Positions 30,701 through 40,171 of a stretch of DNA of 64,000 nucleotides are shown one piece after another. Position numbers and translations under genes: made by a program. The first letter of the stretch is position 1. Each line of letters opens with the position of its first letter. Under the pieces are notes generated by a model. That model had not been told where the DNA came from and did no database searches. It saw only the letters and a list, made by a program, of their open reading frames with translations. The stretch comes from Evansella sp. AB-P1 (lineage in GTDB: Bacteria > Bacillota > Bacilli > Bacillales > Salisediminibacteriaceae). The stretch spans positions 124,001 to 188,000 of the forward strand of contig NZ_JARUKY010000002.1 of assembly GCF_029688925.1 (NCBI RefSeq), given 5' to 3'.

Positions 30701-31545
30701 GACAAACTGTTACAGCAACAACAGCAGCAGAATTGGCTGATTATATTTCTCGAGAAGAGCCGTTAATTATCCAAGTGTCAGGTACAATTGAACTTCCAGA
30801 TAATCCAGAAGGAAATAGGCCTTCACATCGTATGTATAATGTTGCTTCCAATAAGACAATTGTAGGTATTAATGATGCCCATATTAAATATGGTGGATTT
30901 AATATCAGTCGAGCTCACAATATTATTATCCGTAATATTACGTTCTCAGAAGCTAAGGATGATAATATAAATATTGAGGAAGGGTCAACACATGTTTGGG
31001 TAGACCATAATGAATTCTTCAATAGCTATGATGGATTGTTAGACATAAAACGGGAAGCTTCATATATCACGGTTTCATGGAACGTATTCCATAATCATGA
31101 CAAGACGGCTTTAATTGGACATGATAATGGACATACAGATGATCGTGGTTTCTTAAAAGTAACCTATCATAATAATTGGTTCTATGACTCTGAACAGCGT
31201 CATCCACGTGTACGTTATGGACAAGTTCATGTGTTTAATAACTACTTCCAAAACATTGGTGGATATACAATGGGTGTTGGAGTAGAAGCACAAATTGTTT
31301 CTCAAAATAACTACACTGAGGATGCAAACAGAGGGATGCGTTGGTATGACTCCTCATCACAGCCTGGCTACTTTTTAGATGAAGGAAGTATCCATGTGAA
31401 TGTGGATAATGATCTTGAGGAATCAAGAACAGAGGGCTTAACGTTTTCTCCAGATGATCATTATGACTATACACTAAATCATGTATTAAATGTAAAAGAT
31501 CTAGTTCAGCAATATGCTGGGGTTGGTGTAATTGATGTAAATTAA
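24754..31545 (+). CDS. Giant secreted multidomain protein with two PL1 pectate-lyase domains
   Basis: The 2263-residue protein starts at TTG (AGGAGG 10 nt upstream; the closer ATG at 24747 meets a stop). A signal peptide covers residues 1-~30. Approximate domains: two LamG/concanavalin-like repeats (37-223, 238-420), three fibronectin III domains (432-706), a third LamG-like repeat (723-909), three Fn3 (920-1189), pectate lyase PL1 domain A (1193-1529), three Fn3 (1531-1799), a ricin-B-like QxW carbohydrate-binding domain (1806-1959), and PL1 domain B (1963-2263). Both PL1 domains keep the Arg-containing catalytic motif R-x-P-x-x-R (RIPLIR; RHPRVR) and DHN/DIKR Ca-site segments. It should cleave pectate by Ca-dependent beta-elimination outside the cell. 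No sortase or SLH anchor is seen. Confidence 0.93.
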   Translation: MNKKSRGKILRIFLIFVLVFSSFPTAPMSQGQTSGTSDHILVDDNFNDQETGSIPVGYSVDESGGSVRIAEVPSGSNKSVHLSNESSSTNVELSRSFDEQEDSITVEFKFMQPIVNSSHKIMKLYDPTGTIGVFLETTGGNLAFRHSNNSYTHLESYSANTWYDFKIVADINANLVDVYIDGDLKISGADFYNPVNSIDSMKSYTPNSDTRDHYIDDVKVIGTSSQEDPVPQPPSGVLVEDDFNDQTTGAIPTGYTVDETGGTVRIAEVPNAENKSVHFNNQSSSSNVRLSRSFSEQSEYVTLEFKFMQPVVNSAHKIAKLYDPSGNIAVYLETTGGNLSYRHSNNSYTHLESYSANTWYDFKVVADIANNSADVYIDGDLKISNANFYSPVSSISSFGSYTPNSDTRDQYMDDIKITGGLEDSDPDPEPPAVPTGLSASAEDGKVHLDWDAVEDATNYHVKRSTSDGGPYIVVSTISDTSFTNTGLTNGTTYYYVVSAVNADGESDDSAQVSATPVAPEPDPEPPVAPTGLTASGDDSTVHLEWNEVSNADSYRVKRATSDGGPYSVVSSVNDTSFTNTGLTNGTTYYYVVSAVNADGESEDSAQVSATPVAPEPDPEPPVAPTGLTASADDSTVHLEWNEVSNADSYRVKRATSDGGPYSVVSSVNDTSFTNTGLTNGTTYYYVVSAVNADGESDDSTQVSATPEASEPDPGEPGDPDSPLVVVFEDNFNDQATGSSPEGYSIDTSGGNATIVEEPSESDKSVYLNNTSSSGNVTLSKSFDSQSDIITFDMKFMQESMTSATKIVRLLEVDEEVNTAVFLETDNQNLAYRHSNNTYTHLLSYDTGTWYDFRIVADIANNKADVYIDGDLKISDADFYAPVSSINAFDTFGPNSNTDSHFINDVKLTQGAWAPGSDELPQTPTGLTAIAGDGQAELQWNESSNANSYTVKRSTFDGGPYSEVATGVTSTNYTDTTVSNDIMYYYVVIAENAIGESDQSNQATVVPRMPVPPNPPSDLTATPDAGQVTLSWSPPVPNYAESYTVYRSTTDGGAYSVVETGITGTEYTDTGLANGTYYYVVSATNSDGESNLSSQVTATLDFPPAAPSALEASRGDQSVTLNWEEALYTDSYNLYRSTVDGGSYSLVATGITGTSHVDTGLTNGTTYYYVVAAVNAYGVSEYSNQASSTPQDAPVWTDTPMGYASMNGGTTGAHGASSYEEYVLSEYWPESGYSDPGEAMYQLLRHHKFKPDEGLVIYVDVPITADNFGRSKMNVVDVYNVSILGVGTQGEFNGVGFTVSRSENIIFRNLEIHHVSQGEGTGIEVTNNSKNIWIDHNTFYSEPLDQNDDKDYYDGLVDIKRNSEYITVSWNRFHHSWKTNLLGHNDNAGLAPDKVTYHHNWWYDVNSRIPLIRFADVHMFNNVMEDVQDTAVNARMGARVLVESNHFIRTGSGQPDPTTGFIKGPVGWFYGSSETGYWNLVNNIYEDTPHEHLESTTDFTVPYDYTVDPVEDVYSLVTQYTGVGIIDTSGNPPIAPPGVTTTPDDEQVEISWNYVENAHSYNVKRSETPGGPYTVVASGHTSTSYIDTNLSNGTTYYYVVSAVNEHGESTNSNEVSETPRVLQPPNAPSHLSASAGDGEVSLSWSSVSNADNYTVKRGTVDGGPYQVVGEDIVGTSFADSDVRNGLTYYYVVVAVNEDGESVSSNQATITLEFPPSAPTGVSTMVGDEQLTISWNAVEGATSYTVLRSTTDGGPYSEVTSDIISTQYVDLGLTNDTDYYYVVKAVNAYGASPNSNQVSATPRDGAVYGELMTDTNFDSREHYIFVNKETGKVMQVENSSVASEASVIQWMYNDSTTQLWGIESTSGAFQLLNRHSDRVLQPIGRSSNDGADMVQVRDGSSQAHRYSIDHLGDGDFSLINENNGKTFAVEGSSTDDGANIIQETYNGSDNQIWNIYLAKAEEEAPDFSLQGWASVGPGVTGGEGGQTVTATTAAELADYISREEPLIIQVSGTIELPDNPEGNRPSHRMYNVASNKTIVGINDAHIKYGGFNISRAHNIIIRNITFSEAKDDNINIEEGSTHVWVDHNEFFNSYDGLLDIKREASYITVSWNVFHNHDKTALIGHDNGHTDDRGFLKVTYHNNWFYDSEQRHPRVRYGQVHVFNNYFQNIGGYTMGVGVEAQIVSQNNYTEDANRGMRWYDSSSQPGYFLDEGSIHVNVDNDLEESRTEGLTFSPDDHYDYTLNHVLNVKDLVQQYAGVGVIDVN
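26311..26880 (+). repeat. Near-identical 285-bp tandem duplication of Fn3-coding DNA
   Basis: GAGCCTGATCCAGAACC begins at 26311 and again at 26596, a period of 285 bp or 95 codons. The two units are nearly identical at the DNA level, unlike the other Fn3 repeats, so the duplication or gene conversion is recent. Confidence 0.9.
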
Positions 31546-31567
31546 TCATTTAATTAACTTTTGATAA

Positions 31568-31616
31568 ACCGTCCCATATTAGACTGCGTAATGCACTCTA
31601 TATGGGACGGTTTTTT
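31568..31616 (+). terminator. Strong terminator after the pectate-lyase gene
   Basis: ACCGTCCCATAT pairs perfectly with ATATGGGACGGT around a 20-nt loop, followed by TTTTT. Confidence 0.92.
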
Positions 31617-31762
31617 GTGTTGTTATAGATTATGGGGGAGTGTAGCAAATGAAAAAATCGATTGTTTAGAAAGATTATTTATAAACAATGGATAATTTTA
31701 TTAATGATTGGAAATCATAGTAATAACCTTATTGGAATGTATTAGCAAGGAGGCGTCAGGTT

Positions 31763-32329
31763 ATGTGTCTCTCATGTACGAATCTACAAAATGACCGTAC
31801 AGAGTATTTAAGTAGGATAACTATCTTTCTTTTTAGTTGCATCTTATTTATCTCCTTTTTTGGGGTAAATGCTACATTTGCTGAAAATTTTAATAAAGAT
31901 GAACAGATTGAAAAGCTAAATGCGCAAACTGTTGAGGTTATTTTACAACGACATTATTTAGACGGAGAAATTAGTGAAGAATCCGTTCAAGAAACCATTT
32001 GGTCAATGGAAGATTTTTGGGCTTTTTACGAGGAATGGCAATTAGTAGATCAAAATGAAGAGAGAATAATATTTAAACAAGATTTTAATGATATTTCTCC
32101 TTTATTAAAAATGAATGGCTATTTCGGCTTATCTGAGGATGGAACATTAAATATTTACAATGGAAACCCTAATGAAAATGATGTGATTCAATCATTTTTT
32201 CAAGTAAATACAAGTAGATTAAAAAGCCATCTTCATCAAGAATTAATGGAAGGAATACCGGTAGCTACAAAAGATCAATACTTACAAGTGTTGAAAATGT
32301 GTGAAAAGTATGCAATAAATGAATTATAA
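31763..32329 (+). CDS. bofC: Forespore regulator BofC
   Basis: The 188-residue protein has an N-terminal signal or TM segment (about 18-40) followed by the BofC N-domain signature VEVILQRHYLDGEISEE (about 57-73) and a C-terminal PPC-type domain. In B. subtilis BofC is secreted into the intermembrane space of the forespore and restrains SpoIVB signalling to pro-sigma-K processing. AAGGAGG precedes the ATG. It lies before ruvA, as in B. subtilis. Confidence 0.9.
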   Translation: MCLSCTNLQNDRTEYLSRITIFLFSCILFISFFGVNATFAENFNKDEQIEKLNAQTVEVILQRHYLDGEISEESVQETIWSMEDFWAFYEEWQLVDQNEERIIFKQDFNDISPLLKMNGYFGLSEDGTLNIYNGNPNENDVIQSFFQVNTSRLKSHLHQELMEGIPVATKDQYLQVLKMCEKYAINEL

Positions 32330-32334
32330 TTATG

Positions 32335-32368
32335 AAGGAGGCTACCTCTTAAAGGTAGCTCCTTTTTT
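32335..32368 (+). terminator. Rho-independent terminator after bofC
   Basis: GGAGGCTACCT pairs with AGGTAGCTCC (one bulged G) around a 5-nt loop, followed by TTTTTT. Confidence 0.9.
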
Positions 32369-32448
32369 AATGAGAAAATAAAAGGGAAATTAAAAATAAG
32401 GTTCAATGTGATAAAATAGAAATGTGTGTTCTCATAATTCTAGATAGT

Positions 32449-32780
32449 TATTTTCAGGGGAGACCGCCCATGCAGGAAAACACTTGCACCATGGAGGATA
32501 AATATAACTTTAATCCAATTGGAGTGAGTGGAATCCCACGAGACTCCAGTGGGAAAAGCAACAGGTGAAGACCCGACACTTCGGCACATAAGTGCGAAGT
32601 GTGGAGGCTGAGGCGTTGCCCACGGTGAAGAAGTCACTGTGACTGCGAACGGAGTGAAGCAGAGCAGATGTCGCACTTATACCCTTGTGGTGAAAGCGAA
32701 GTGGTGTGGAACGAATGATTAACATAACCTTTATTTGTTAATACTGCTAAGTTCGATAACACTTATTTTCAGGGTAGATT
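32449..32780 (+). repeat. Composite dispersed repeat: R56 - module M - R56 fragment
   Basis: A full R56 element (32449-32506; TATTTTCAGGGGAGACCGCC...) is followed by module M (about 32518-32735), which contains GACTCCAGTGGGAAAAGCA, GACCCGACACTTCGGCAC and GTGTGGAGGCTGAGGCGTTG, and closes with an R56 left end (TATTTTCAGGGTAGA, 32764-32780). Module M recurs at 40.2 and 41.2 kb. Open frames on the minus strand here are byproducts of the repeat. This fills the bofC-ruvA gap. Confidence 0.8.
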
Positions 32781-32827
32781 ATATAAAAATGAGAACTATA
32801 TTAGTTTTAAAGTAGAGGAGATATAAA

Positions 32828-33448
32828 ATGATTGAATCTTTAACTGGGAATGTTGTTAATATAGAAGATGATTCCATTACGATTGATGTTCATGATGTAG
32901 GGTATTTAGTATTCTGTGCAAATCCATATCGTTACCAAGAATGGCTTCATGAGAAGGTTACGGTATATACATATCAGCATGTTAGAGAGGATGCTATCCG
33001 ACTTTATGGTTTTTTACATCGAGAAGAGAGACGTCTTTTTGAAAAATTATTACAAGTATCCGGAATAGGTCCTAAAGGTGCATTAGCTATTTTGGCATCT
33101 GGAGAAACAAGACATGTTGTTCAAGCGATTGAGGAAGAAAATGAACGATTCCTTGTTAAATTCCCCGGTGTTGGGAAAAAGACAGCTAGACAGATTATTC
33201 TTGATTTAAAGGGGAAGCTTATTGAATTGATTCCAGCACAAGAAGACCATGATGGAAAAATCACAGTAGAAGGTGATAATACTTACGATACAGGTGTAAA
33301 TAGAGAATTAAATGAAGCTATCGAGGCATTAAAGGCTTTAGGATATGTGGAACGAGAAATAAATAAAGTATTACCAGCCCTACAAAAAGAAGATAACACA
33401 ACGGATCAATATATAAAAAATGCACTTCAATTAATGTTACAAAGATAA
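32828..33448 (+). CDS. ruvA: Holliday junction branch-migration subunit RuvA
   Basis: The 206-residue DNA-binding subunit of RuvAB has an N-terminal OB fold ([19 protein letters not shown]...), two helix-hairpin-helix motifs ([14 protein letters not shown] about 77-90; [16 protein letters not shown] about 112-127) and a C-terminal RuvB-binding three-helix domain ([13 protein letters not shown]). The length fits the family. The ribosome site is AGAGGAG. ruvB follows in the operon. Confidence 0.98.
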   Translation: MIESLTGNVVNIEDDSITIDVHDVGYLVFCANPYRYQEWLHEKVTVYTYQHVREDAIRLYGFLHREERRLFEKLLQVSGIGPKGALAILASGETRHVVQAIEEENERFLVKFPGVGKKTARQIILDLKGKLIELIPAQEDHDGKITVEGDNTYDTGVNRELNEAIEALKALGYVEREINKVLPALQKEDNTTDQYIKNALQLMLQR

Positions 33449-33481
33449 TGTGTGAACTGGATGATAATGGAGGAAGATAAT

Positions 33482-34483
33482 ATGGAGGAACGAATTGTCA
33501 GCGGTGAGTCGCACGAACAAGAGGATTGGGAAGAACGGAGCTTACGACCACAAAATTTAACCCAGTACATTGGTCAAAAAAAAGTAAAAGAAAATTTAAC
33601 TGTTTTTATTGAAGCAGCAAAAATGAGGGAAGAAACATTAGACCATGTTCTTTTATATGGACCTCCTGGATTAGGAAAAACAACATTATCCATGATTATT
33701 GCTAATGAAATGGGTGTGAATCTTCGAACCACGTCAGGTCCTGCTATTGAACGTCCTGGTGATCTAGCGGCAATTTTGACTGCATTAGAACCAGGAGATG
33801 TATTATTTATTGATGAAATTCATCGATTAAATCGTGCAGTAGAAGAAGTGTTATATCCAGCAATGGAGGATTTTTGCTTAGATATTGTTATTGGAAGCGG
33901 ACCAACAGCACGGTCTGTTCGTCTTGATCTCCCTCCTTTTACATTAGTCGGAGCAACTACGCGAGCAGGAATGCTTTCTGCACCACTAAGAGATCGATTT
34001 GGAGTAGTAAGCCGACTAGAGTACTATACACATGAAGAGTTAACGGAAATAGTGGAACGTACAGCTGAAATTATGGAAGTATCAATTGTCTTTGAGGCAG
34101 CGGTGGAAATTGCACGAAGGTCTAGGGGAACACCTCGAATTGCTAACCGATTATTAAGACGGGTAAGAGATTTTGCACAAGTAAGAGGTACAGGTGATAT
34201 AGACCTTTCTATAACAAAAACAGCGTTAGAACTATTACAGGTGGATGAGTTAGGGCTTGATGAAATAGACCAAAAATTAATATTAAATATTATTGAAAAA
34301 TTTCGTGGTGGTCCTGTTGGATTGGATACGATTGCAGCAACGATAGGAGAAGAGTCTCATACAATTGAGGATGTTTATGAACCATATTTATTACAGATTG
34401 GTTTCTTACAACGTACCCCAAGAGGTAGAATAGTAACGATACAAGCTTACGAGCATTTTCATTTGGAGGTGCCAGAGCAGTGA
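33482..34483 (+). CDS. ruvB: Holliday junction helicase RuvB
   Basis: The 333-residue AAA+ ATPase motor of branch migration has Walker [14 protein letters not shown] (about 56-68), Walker [10 protein letters not shown], sensor GATTRAG, an arginine-finger region APLRDRFG and a C-terminal winged helix. The frame is open from 33452, but the ATG at 33482 with TGGAGGAAG upstream gives the family start (MEERIVSGE) and length. It overlaps the DUF2905 gene by 4 bp. Confidence 0.98.
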   Translation: MEERIVSGESHEQEDWEERSLRPQNLTQYIGQKKVKENLTVFIEAAKMREETLDHVLLYGPPGLGKTTLSMIIANEMGVNLRTTSGPAIERPGDLAAILTALEPGDVLFIDEIHRLNRAVEEVLYPAMEDFCLDIVIGSGPTARSVRLDLPPFTLVGATTRAGMLSAPLRDRFGVVSRLEYYTHEELTEIVERTAEIMEVSIVFEAAVEIARRSRGTPRIANRLLRRVRDFAQVRGTGDIDLSITKTALELLQVDELGLDEIDQKLILNIIEKFRGGPVGLDTIAATIGEESHTIEDVYEPYLLQIGFLQRTPRGRIVTIQAYEHFHLEVPEQ

Positions 34484-34698
34484 ATCAAATTCCGAAAATA
34501 CTAATAACTTTAGGAGTTATCATGATTGTTGTTGGTTTACTATGGCAGGTGGGTGGAAGATTTTTTTCTCTTGGGAAATTACCAGGTGATATTTTAATAA
34601 AACGAGGGAACACAACGTTTTATTTCCCGATCGTAACATCCATCATTATTAGTATTATACTGTCGTTTTTGTTATTTATTTTTAGTCGATTTCGATAA
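34480..34698 (+). CDS. DUF2905 small membrane protein
   Basis: The 72-residue protein has two TM helices (about 5-24 and 47-68) joined by the conserved loop [25 protein letters not shown], shortened here as LGKLPGDI and NTTFYFP. This is typical of DUF2905, of unknown function. The GTG start overlaps the ruvB stop (GTGA), with GGAGGTG upstream, so it is translationally coupled to ruvB. DUF2905 genes often follow ruvB or precede queA in Bacilli. Confidence 0.9.
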   Translation: MNQIPKILITLGVIMIVVGLLWQVGGRFFSLGKLPGDILIKRGNTTFYFPIVTSIIISIILSFLLFIFSRFR

Positions 34699-34792
34699 TA
34701 AAAAGCTTTACTAGCTTGTTATTAATTTTAAATACTAAGGATAAGATATGCATACTTAAATAACTATTAAATGTGAGGAATTGATAAATACA

Positions 34793-35821
34793 ATGGACGT
34801 AAAAGAATTTGATTATGACTTACCAGAACGACTTATCGCACAAACTCCTTTAAAAGATCGAACAGCATCGAGGCTATTAGTGTTAAACAAAGAATCTGGA
34901 GAGATTGATCATCAACAGTTTCCAGATTTAATTCATTATTTGTCTCCTGGCGATGTTCTTGTATTAAATAATACGAAGGTCCTTCCAGCCCGTTTACTTG
35001 GAGTAAAGGAAGATACGGGTGCTAAAATTGAACTACTACTGTTGAACGAAGAAGGAGAAGATACATGGGAAGCATTAGTTAAACCAGCTAAAAGAGTCAA
35101 GGTTGGAACTGTTGTTCAATTTGGAGATGGGTTACTAAAAGGAACATGCGTTGAGGAGCTTCCAGAAGGAAGAAGGCGTATTCAATTTGATTACAAAGGA
35201 ATTTTTAATGAGATTTTAGATAATCTCGGGCATATGCCACTACCTCCGTATATTCAAGAGCAATTAGAAGAAAAAGATCGTTATCAAACAGTATTTGCTA
35301 AGCACAGTGGTTCTGCAGCAGCACCAACGGCAGGTTTACATTTTACTAAAGACTTTTTGAGGAAAATGGAATCATCTGGTGTGAAAATTGTCTATATTAC
35401 CCTTCATGTTGGACTTGGCACATTTCGACCTGTTTCTGTAGATACCATAGAGGATCATAAAATGCATGCTGAATTTTATGAAATGTCAGAAACGACTGCC
35501 AATATATTAAATGAAGCGAAAGAGACTGGGAAAAAAATTGTAGCTGTAGGTACCACATCCTGCCGTACGTTAGAAACAATTGCGTCCCAAACAAATGGAA
35601 AGTTTACAAAAACATCTGGCTGGACGGACATATTTATTTATCCTGGTTATTCATTTAAAGGAGTCGACGGTTTATTAACAAATTTTCATTTGCCAAAATC
35701 CACATTGGTGATGCTCGTAAGTGCTTTTGCAGGAAAAGAAAATATTTTAAAAGCATATAACCAGGCTGTAGAGGAGGAATATCGCTTTTTCAGCTTTGGA
35801 GATGCAATGCTATTAATTTAA
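34793..35821 (+). CDS. queA: S-adenosylmethionine:tRNA ribosyltransferase-isomerase QueA
   Basis: The 342-residue enzyme converts preQ1 at tRNA position 34 to epoxyqueuosine using the ribosyl group of SAM. The N-terminal [28 protein letters not shown] and [14 protein letters not shown] segments are diagnostic. A TTG at 34781 is in frame, but the ATG at 34793 gives the usual start and length. It precedes tgt, its pathway partner. Confidence 0.97.
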   Translation: MDVKEFDYDLPERLIAQTPLKDRTASRLLVLNKESGEIDHQQFPDLIHYLSPGDVLVLNNTKVLPARLLGVKEDTGAKIELLLLNEEGEDTWEALVKPAKRVKVGTVVQFGDGLLKGTCVEELPEGRRRIQFDYKGIFNEILDNLGHMPLPPYIQEQLEEKDRYQTVFAKHSGSAAAPTAGLHFTKDFLRKMESSGVKIVYITLHVGLGTFRPVSVDTIEDHKMHAEFYEMSETTANILNEAKETGKKIVAVGTTSCRTLETIASQTNGKFTKTSGWTDIFIYPGYSFKGVDGLLTNFHLPKSTLVMLVSAFAGKENILKAYNQAVEEEYRFFSFGDAMLLI

Positions 35822-35826
35822 TGTAA

Positions 35827-37005
<1,179 letters not shown>

Positions 37006-37190
37006 ATAAAAAATAAAAATTTGCAATGTGATTTTTATTGCTTTTAACATAGATTATTGTCTAAAATAGAACGGGAGAGACAATCCTTGTTAAGAGGGAA
37101 TTTGATGAATAATTTAGCTTTTGTATAAAGAGATGAAATTTTAATTTTATCAAAGGTTGAGGTGTTTATTACTGAAAGGGGTGAATTTTA

Positions 37191-37454
37191 ATGGAATTTG
37201 CACAAGCATTATTACCGTTATTATTAATGTTTGCAATTTTTTATTTTCTTTTGATTCGACCACAACAAAAGCGTCAAAAGAGAATTCGTGAAATGCATGC
37301 AGCGCTTCAAAAGGGTGATCGTGTTATTACTATTGGTGGTATACACGGCACACTAGATGCGATTGACGAAGATAGAGTTGTTATCGATGTTAATAATGGA
37401 CATAAGTTAACATTTGATCGTCAAGCAATTCGAGATGTTGTAAATCAAGATTAA
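37191..37454 (+). CDS. yajC: Preprotein translocase subunit YajC
   Basis: The 87-residue protein has one N-terminal TM helix (about 5-23, LPLLLMFAIFYFLLIRPQQKR) and a soluble C-terminal domain with GDRVITIGGIHGTL (about 42-55). YajC associates with SecDF in protein export. The ATG has GAAAGGGGTG upstream. The 185-bp gap after tgt suggests its own promoter. secD/secF lie 7.5 kb downstream. Confidence 0.95.
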   Translation: MEFAQALLPLLLMFAIFYFLLIRPQQKRQKRIREMHAALQKGDRVITIGGIHGTLDAIDEDRVVIDVNNGHKLTFDRQAIRDVVNQD

Positions 37455-37478
37455 TATATATTAACTATTAATGTTAAT

Positions 37479-37514
37479 AAAAAAACGATTTCCTTTTACA
37501 GGAAATCGTTTTTT
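37479..37514. terminator. Bidirectional terminator between yajC and yrzE
   Basis: AAAACGATTTCCT pairs perfectly with AGGAAATCGTTTT around a 4-5-nt loop with A-tract before and T-tract after, so it can act for both convergent genes. Confidence 0.92.
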
Positions 37515-37515
37515 A

Positions 37516-37893
37516 CTAAAATGATTCTCCTCGAACATTAACTCCAAGCATTCCACCTAAGATAGCAATTAATACATAACCACTGTGTACAAGAAGTTGT
37601 TCCCCATCAAACCCTTGATTATAGCCTAAGTACTGGACTAAAAAAATTACGAAAGAATAAAGGATTGCAGTAGTAGCCCCAGCTAACCACCCCTTTTGTC
37701 CAGATCTCCCTCCTGAAATAAATCCTCCACAAAAAACCGCTAAAAAGGAGAAAATTAATAAAATCCAGGTTAGACTCCCTTCTTGAATGGAAGTAAACTT
37801 TAAGATTGCTGAACTAGTTAAACTTGCTAAAATGACGAGTACAAGTATCGTAAGTATTCCGTAAAGTGCACTACTAAAAATCCGTTGATGCAT
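37516..37893 (-). CDS. yrzE: TIGR04086-type four-helix membrane protein (YrzE-like)
   Basis: The 125-residue protein has four predicted TM helices (about 8-30, 39-60, 68-90, 100-118) and a GGFISGGRSGQKGWLAGA glycine-rich loop typical of TIGR04086 proteins. The function is unknown. B. subtilis yrzE lies at the same position after yajC (recalled). The minus-strand ATG is preceded by GGGAGGG. It is convergent with yajC. Confidence 0.8.
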   Translation of the reverse strand: MHQRIFSSALYGILTILVLVILASLTSSAILKFTSIQEGSLTWILLIFSFLAVFCGGFISGGRSGQKGWLAGATTAILYSFVIFLVQYLGYNQGFDGEQLLVHSGYVLIAILGGMLGVNVRGESF

Positions 37894-38050
37894 TCTTCAT
37901 ATCCCTCCCAATAAAAATCTTATTTTATACATATTCATAAGATAAAAATTTAGACGAGCTTTTTTAAAAAGATGACATACATAGAATTTGAATCATGTTT
38001 GTCCCAATCTTTTCATACAATGTATGGAACGAATGGGGAGGGACAGGTTA

Positions 38051-39340
38051 ATGGATTGGATTGTAGCACTGGTTATCTTTATTATTAGTTATATTTTTAT
38101 TATATCTGAAAAAATGAATCGAGCACTCATCGCCTGTGTTGGTGGCGTATTTATGCTATTTGCAGGTGTATTAGATTTGAATTCTGCATTTCTACAGCAT
38201 ATAGATTGGCATACTATTGTTTTATTGCTATCAATGATGATCCTTGTATCGATTACAAGTCAAAGTGGTTTTTTTGAATTTTTGGCTGTGTATATGGCTA
38301 AATTGATAAATGGTCGTCCTATACCACTATTAATCATGATTTCTACACTAACAGCAGTAGGTTCTGCGTTTTTAAATAATGTAACTACTGTATTATTGAT
38401 TGTTCCTATCGTTCTTACTCTAACAAATATGCTGAAAATATCAGCTATTCCATATTTGCTATCCGCCATTTTAGCTTCCAATATAGGAGGAACGGCAACG
38501 CTTATTGGCGACCCTCCAAACCTAATGATAGGCCAAGCAGTTGAGCATCTAACATTTAATGATTTTTTAGTTCATTTAGGACCAATTGTTATTGTCATTT
38601 ATATTGTCATTATGGTTGGTGTTTGTTTTTTATATCGGAATCAGCTTGAGGTATCAATCGACAATCAAAAAAAGTTAATGAGTATTCGACCAAAAGAATA
38701 CTTACAGCATCGTTCTCTCCTTTTTAAATCTGTTACGGTTTTAGTATTGACTACTGTCGGTTTTATCGTTCAACCTCTTTTAAACGTTGAATTAACAAGT
38801 GTAGCCATGGCAGGTGCGTTGTTGCTTATGTTACTTACCCATGATGATAAGAGGACTGAAGAGGTTTTTCAATCTGTTGAATGGGTGACACTTTTCTTCT
38901 TTGTAGGATTGTTTATGCTTGTTGGAGGGTTAAAAGAAGTAGGGATTATTGATGAAATTGCTAAGTCAATTATATATTATACAGAAGGAGACTTACCTAA
39001 AACAGCGATGCTAATTCTTTGGGCATCAGGTATATTATCAGGTTTCGTAGATAATATTCCATTCGTAGCTGCCATGATTCCTGTTATATTAGAATTTCAG
39101 GATTATGGAATGACTAATTTAGATCCATTATGGTGGGCATTAGCTTTAGGTGCTTGCTTAGGTGGTAATGCAACATTAATTGGTGCAAGCTCTAATGTCA
39201 TTGTTGCTGGGTTAGCTATGAAGGCAAAACAACCTTTCACCTACATGGATTTTCTGAAAATTGGAGCACCAACAGCTATTGTTTCGTTTGTATTATCAAG
39301 TATATACTTATATTTTAGATACTTAATTTTTTTTCAATAA
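38051..39340 (+). CDS. ArsB/NhaD (SLC13-like) ion transporter
   Basis: The 429-residue polytopic protein has about 11-12 TM segments. The re-entrant motifs FLNNVTTVLLIVPI (about 109-122) and NIGGTATLIGDPPNLMIG (about 144-161), with a second-half counterpart SGFVDNIPFVAAMIPV and GGNATLIGASSNVIV, are typical of the ArsB/NhaD/citrate-transporter superfamily. The substrate (arsenite, Na+/H+ or an organic anion) is not readable. The frame extends to 37988, but the ATG at 38051 with GGGGAGGG upstream fits. I do not recall it at this place in B. subtilis. A sodium role in an alkaline habitat is a guess. Confidence 0.85.
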   Translation: MDWIVALVIFIISYIFIISEKMNRALIACVGGVFMLFAGVLDLNSAFLQHIDWHTIVLLLSMMILVSITSQSGFFEFLAVYMAKLINGRPIPLLIMISTLTAVGSAFLNNVTTVLLIVPIVLTLTNMLKISAIPYLLSAILASNIGGTATLIGDPPNLMIGQAVEHLTFNDFLVHLGPIVIVIYIVIMVGVCFLYRNQLEVSIDNQKKLMSIRPKEYLQHRSLLFKSVTVLVLTTVGFIVQPLLNVELTSVAMAGALLLMLLTHDDKRTEEVFQSVEWVTLFFFVGLFMLVGGLKEVGIIDEIAKSIIYYTEGDLPKTAMLILWASGILSGFVDNIPFVAAMIPVILEFQDYGMTNLDPLWWALALGACLGGNATLIGASSNVIVAGLAMKAKQPFTYMDFLKIGAPTAIVSFVLSSIYLYFRYLIFFQ

Positions 39341-39434
39341 GAGGATCATGGAAATTTCCAATCCTTCTCATTCATGTATTTCAGTCCTCTTGTAAAAAAT
39401 AAAGTGGAATGAGGATGAGAAGGGGCGTTCACCA

Positions 39435-40094
39435 GTGGAATTCGGAACAATCATTACAAGAACAATTGTCATCTACATTGTGATCCTCCTTGTGTTTCGA
39501 TTAATGGGAAAGCGAGAAATTGGAGAGCTTTCTGTTGTAGACTTTGTAATATCCATCATGCTTGCAGAGCTTGCAGTAATTTCGATAGAAAATGAAAGTG
39601 TACCAATGGCAAAGCAAATTGTTCCAATGCTTATATTGATGATCATACAAATAACTCTTGCGTTTGTATCGTTAAAAAGTCAGAAGCTACGTAAATTTAT
39701 CGATGGTTCGCCATCTGTTTTAATTCGAAAAGGAAAAATTGACGAAAAAGAAATGAGGAAGCAGCGCTACAACTTTGACGATCTAATGCTCCAGCTTAGA
39801 CAGAAAAACATTAAATACTTAGCAGATGTTGAGTTTGCAATACTTGAACCTTCCGGAGATTTGTCCATAATAAAAAAAGAAGAAGGCCCAAATGCAAAAT
39901 CATACTCTCACTATCTACCGTTACCATTAATTCTAGATGGAAAGATACAAAAAGATCATTTACAGCAGATTGAGAAAACGGAACTGTGGTTACGGCAGGA
40001 ATTGCGAAAACTTGGCTTCAGAGATGTAAAAAAAATATCGTATTGTTCACTAAATAAAGATGAACAATTTTTTGTAGACTTAATTGATACATGA
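39435..40094 (+). CDS. yrbG: DUF421/YetF-domain membrane protein (YrbG-like)
   Basis: The 219-residue protein has three N-terminal TM helices (about 5-25, 32-52, 58-77) followed by the YetF C-terminal domain (about 80-200) with GSPSVLIRKGKIDEKEM and RKQRYNFDDLMLQLRQKNI. The family is of uncertain function; YetF-type proteins have been linked to spore lipid scrambling in B. subtilis for some paralogues. The start is GTG with AAGGGG upstream. Synteny with yrbG near spoVB supports the assignment. Confidence 0.85.
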   Translation: MEFGTIITRTIVIYIVILLVFRLMGKREIGELSVVDFVISIMLAELAVISIENESVPMAKQIVPMLILMIIQITLAFVSLKSQKLRKFIDGSPSVLIRKGKIDEKEMRKQRYNFDDLMLQLRQKNIKYLADVEFAILEPSGDLSIIKKEEGPNAKSYSHYLPLPLILDGKIQKDHLQQIEKTELWLRQELRKLGFRDVKKISYCSLNKDEQFFVDLIDT

Positions 40095-40106
40095 TGACTT
40101 CACAGC

Positions 40107-40155
40107 AAAAGCACCTCTGCATTTTGAATATGAAAATGCAGAGGTGCTTTTTTGT
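40107..40155 (+). terminator. Very strong terminator after the DUF421 gene
   Basis: A perfect 19-bp stem joins AAAAGCACCTCTGCATTTT (40107-40125) with AAAATGCAGAGGTGCTTTT (40133-40151), followed by TTT. Confidence 0.95.
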
Positions 40156-40171
40156 GCAAATAGTACTGAGG

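Noticed and set aside
32440-32725. 71-78-codon minus-strand frames between bofC and ruvA
   Set aside because: They lie entirely in the R56/module M repeat and have equivalents in its other copies, so they are repeat artefacts.
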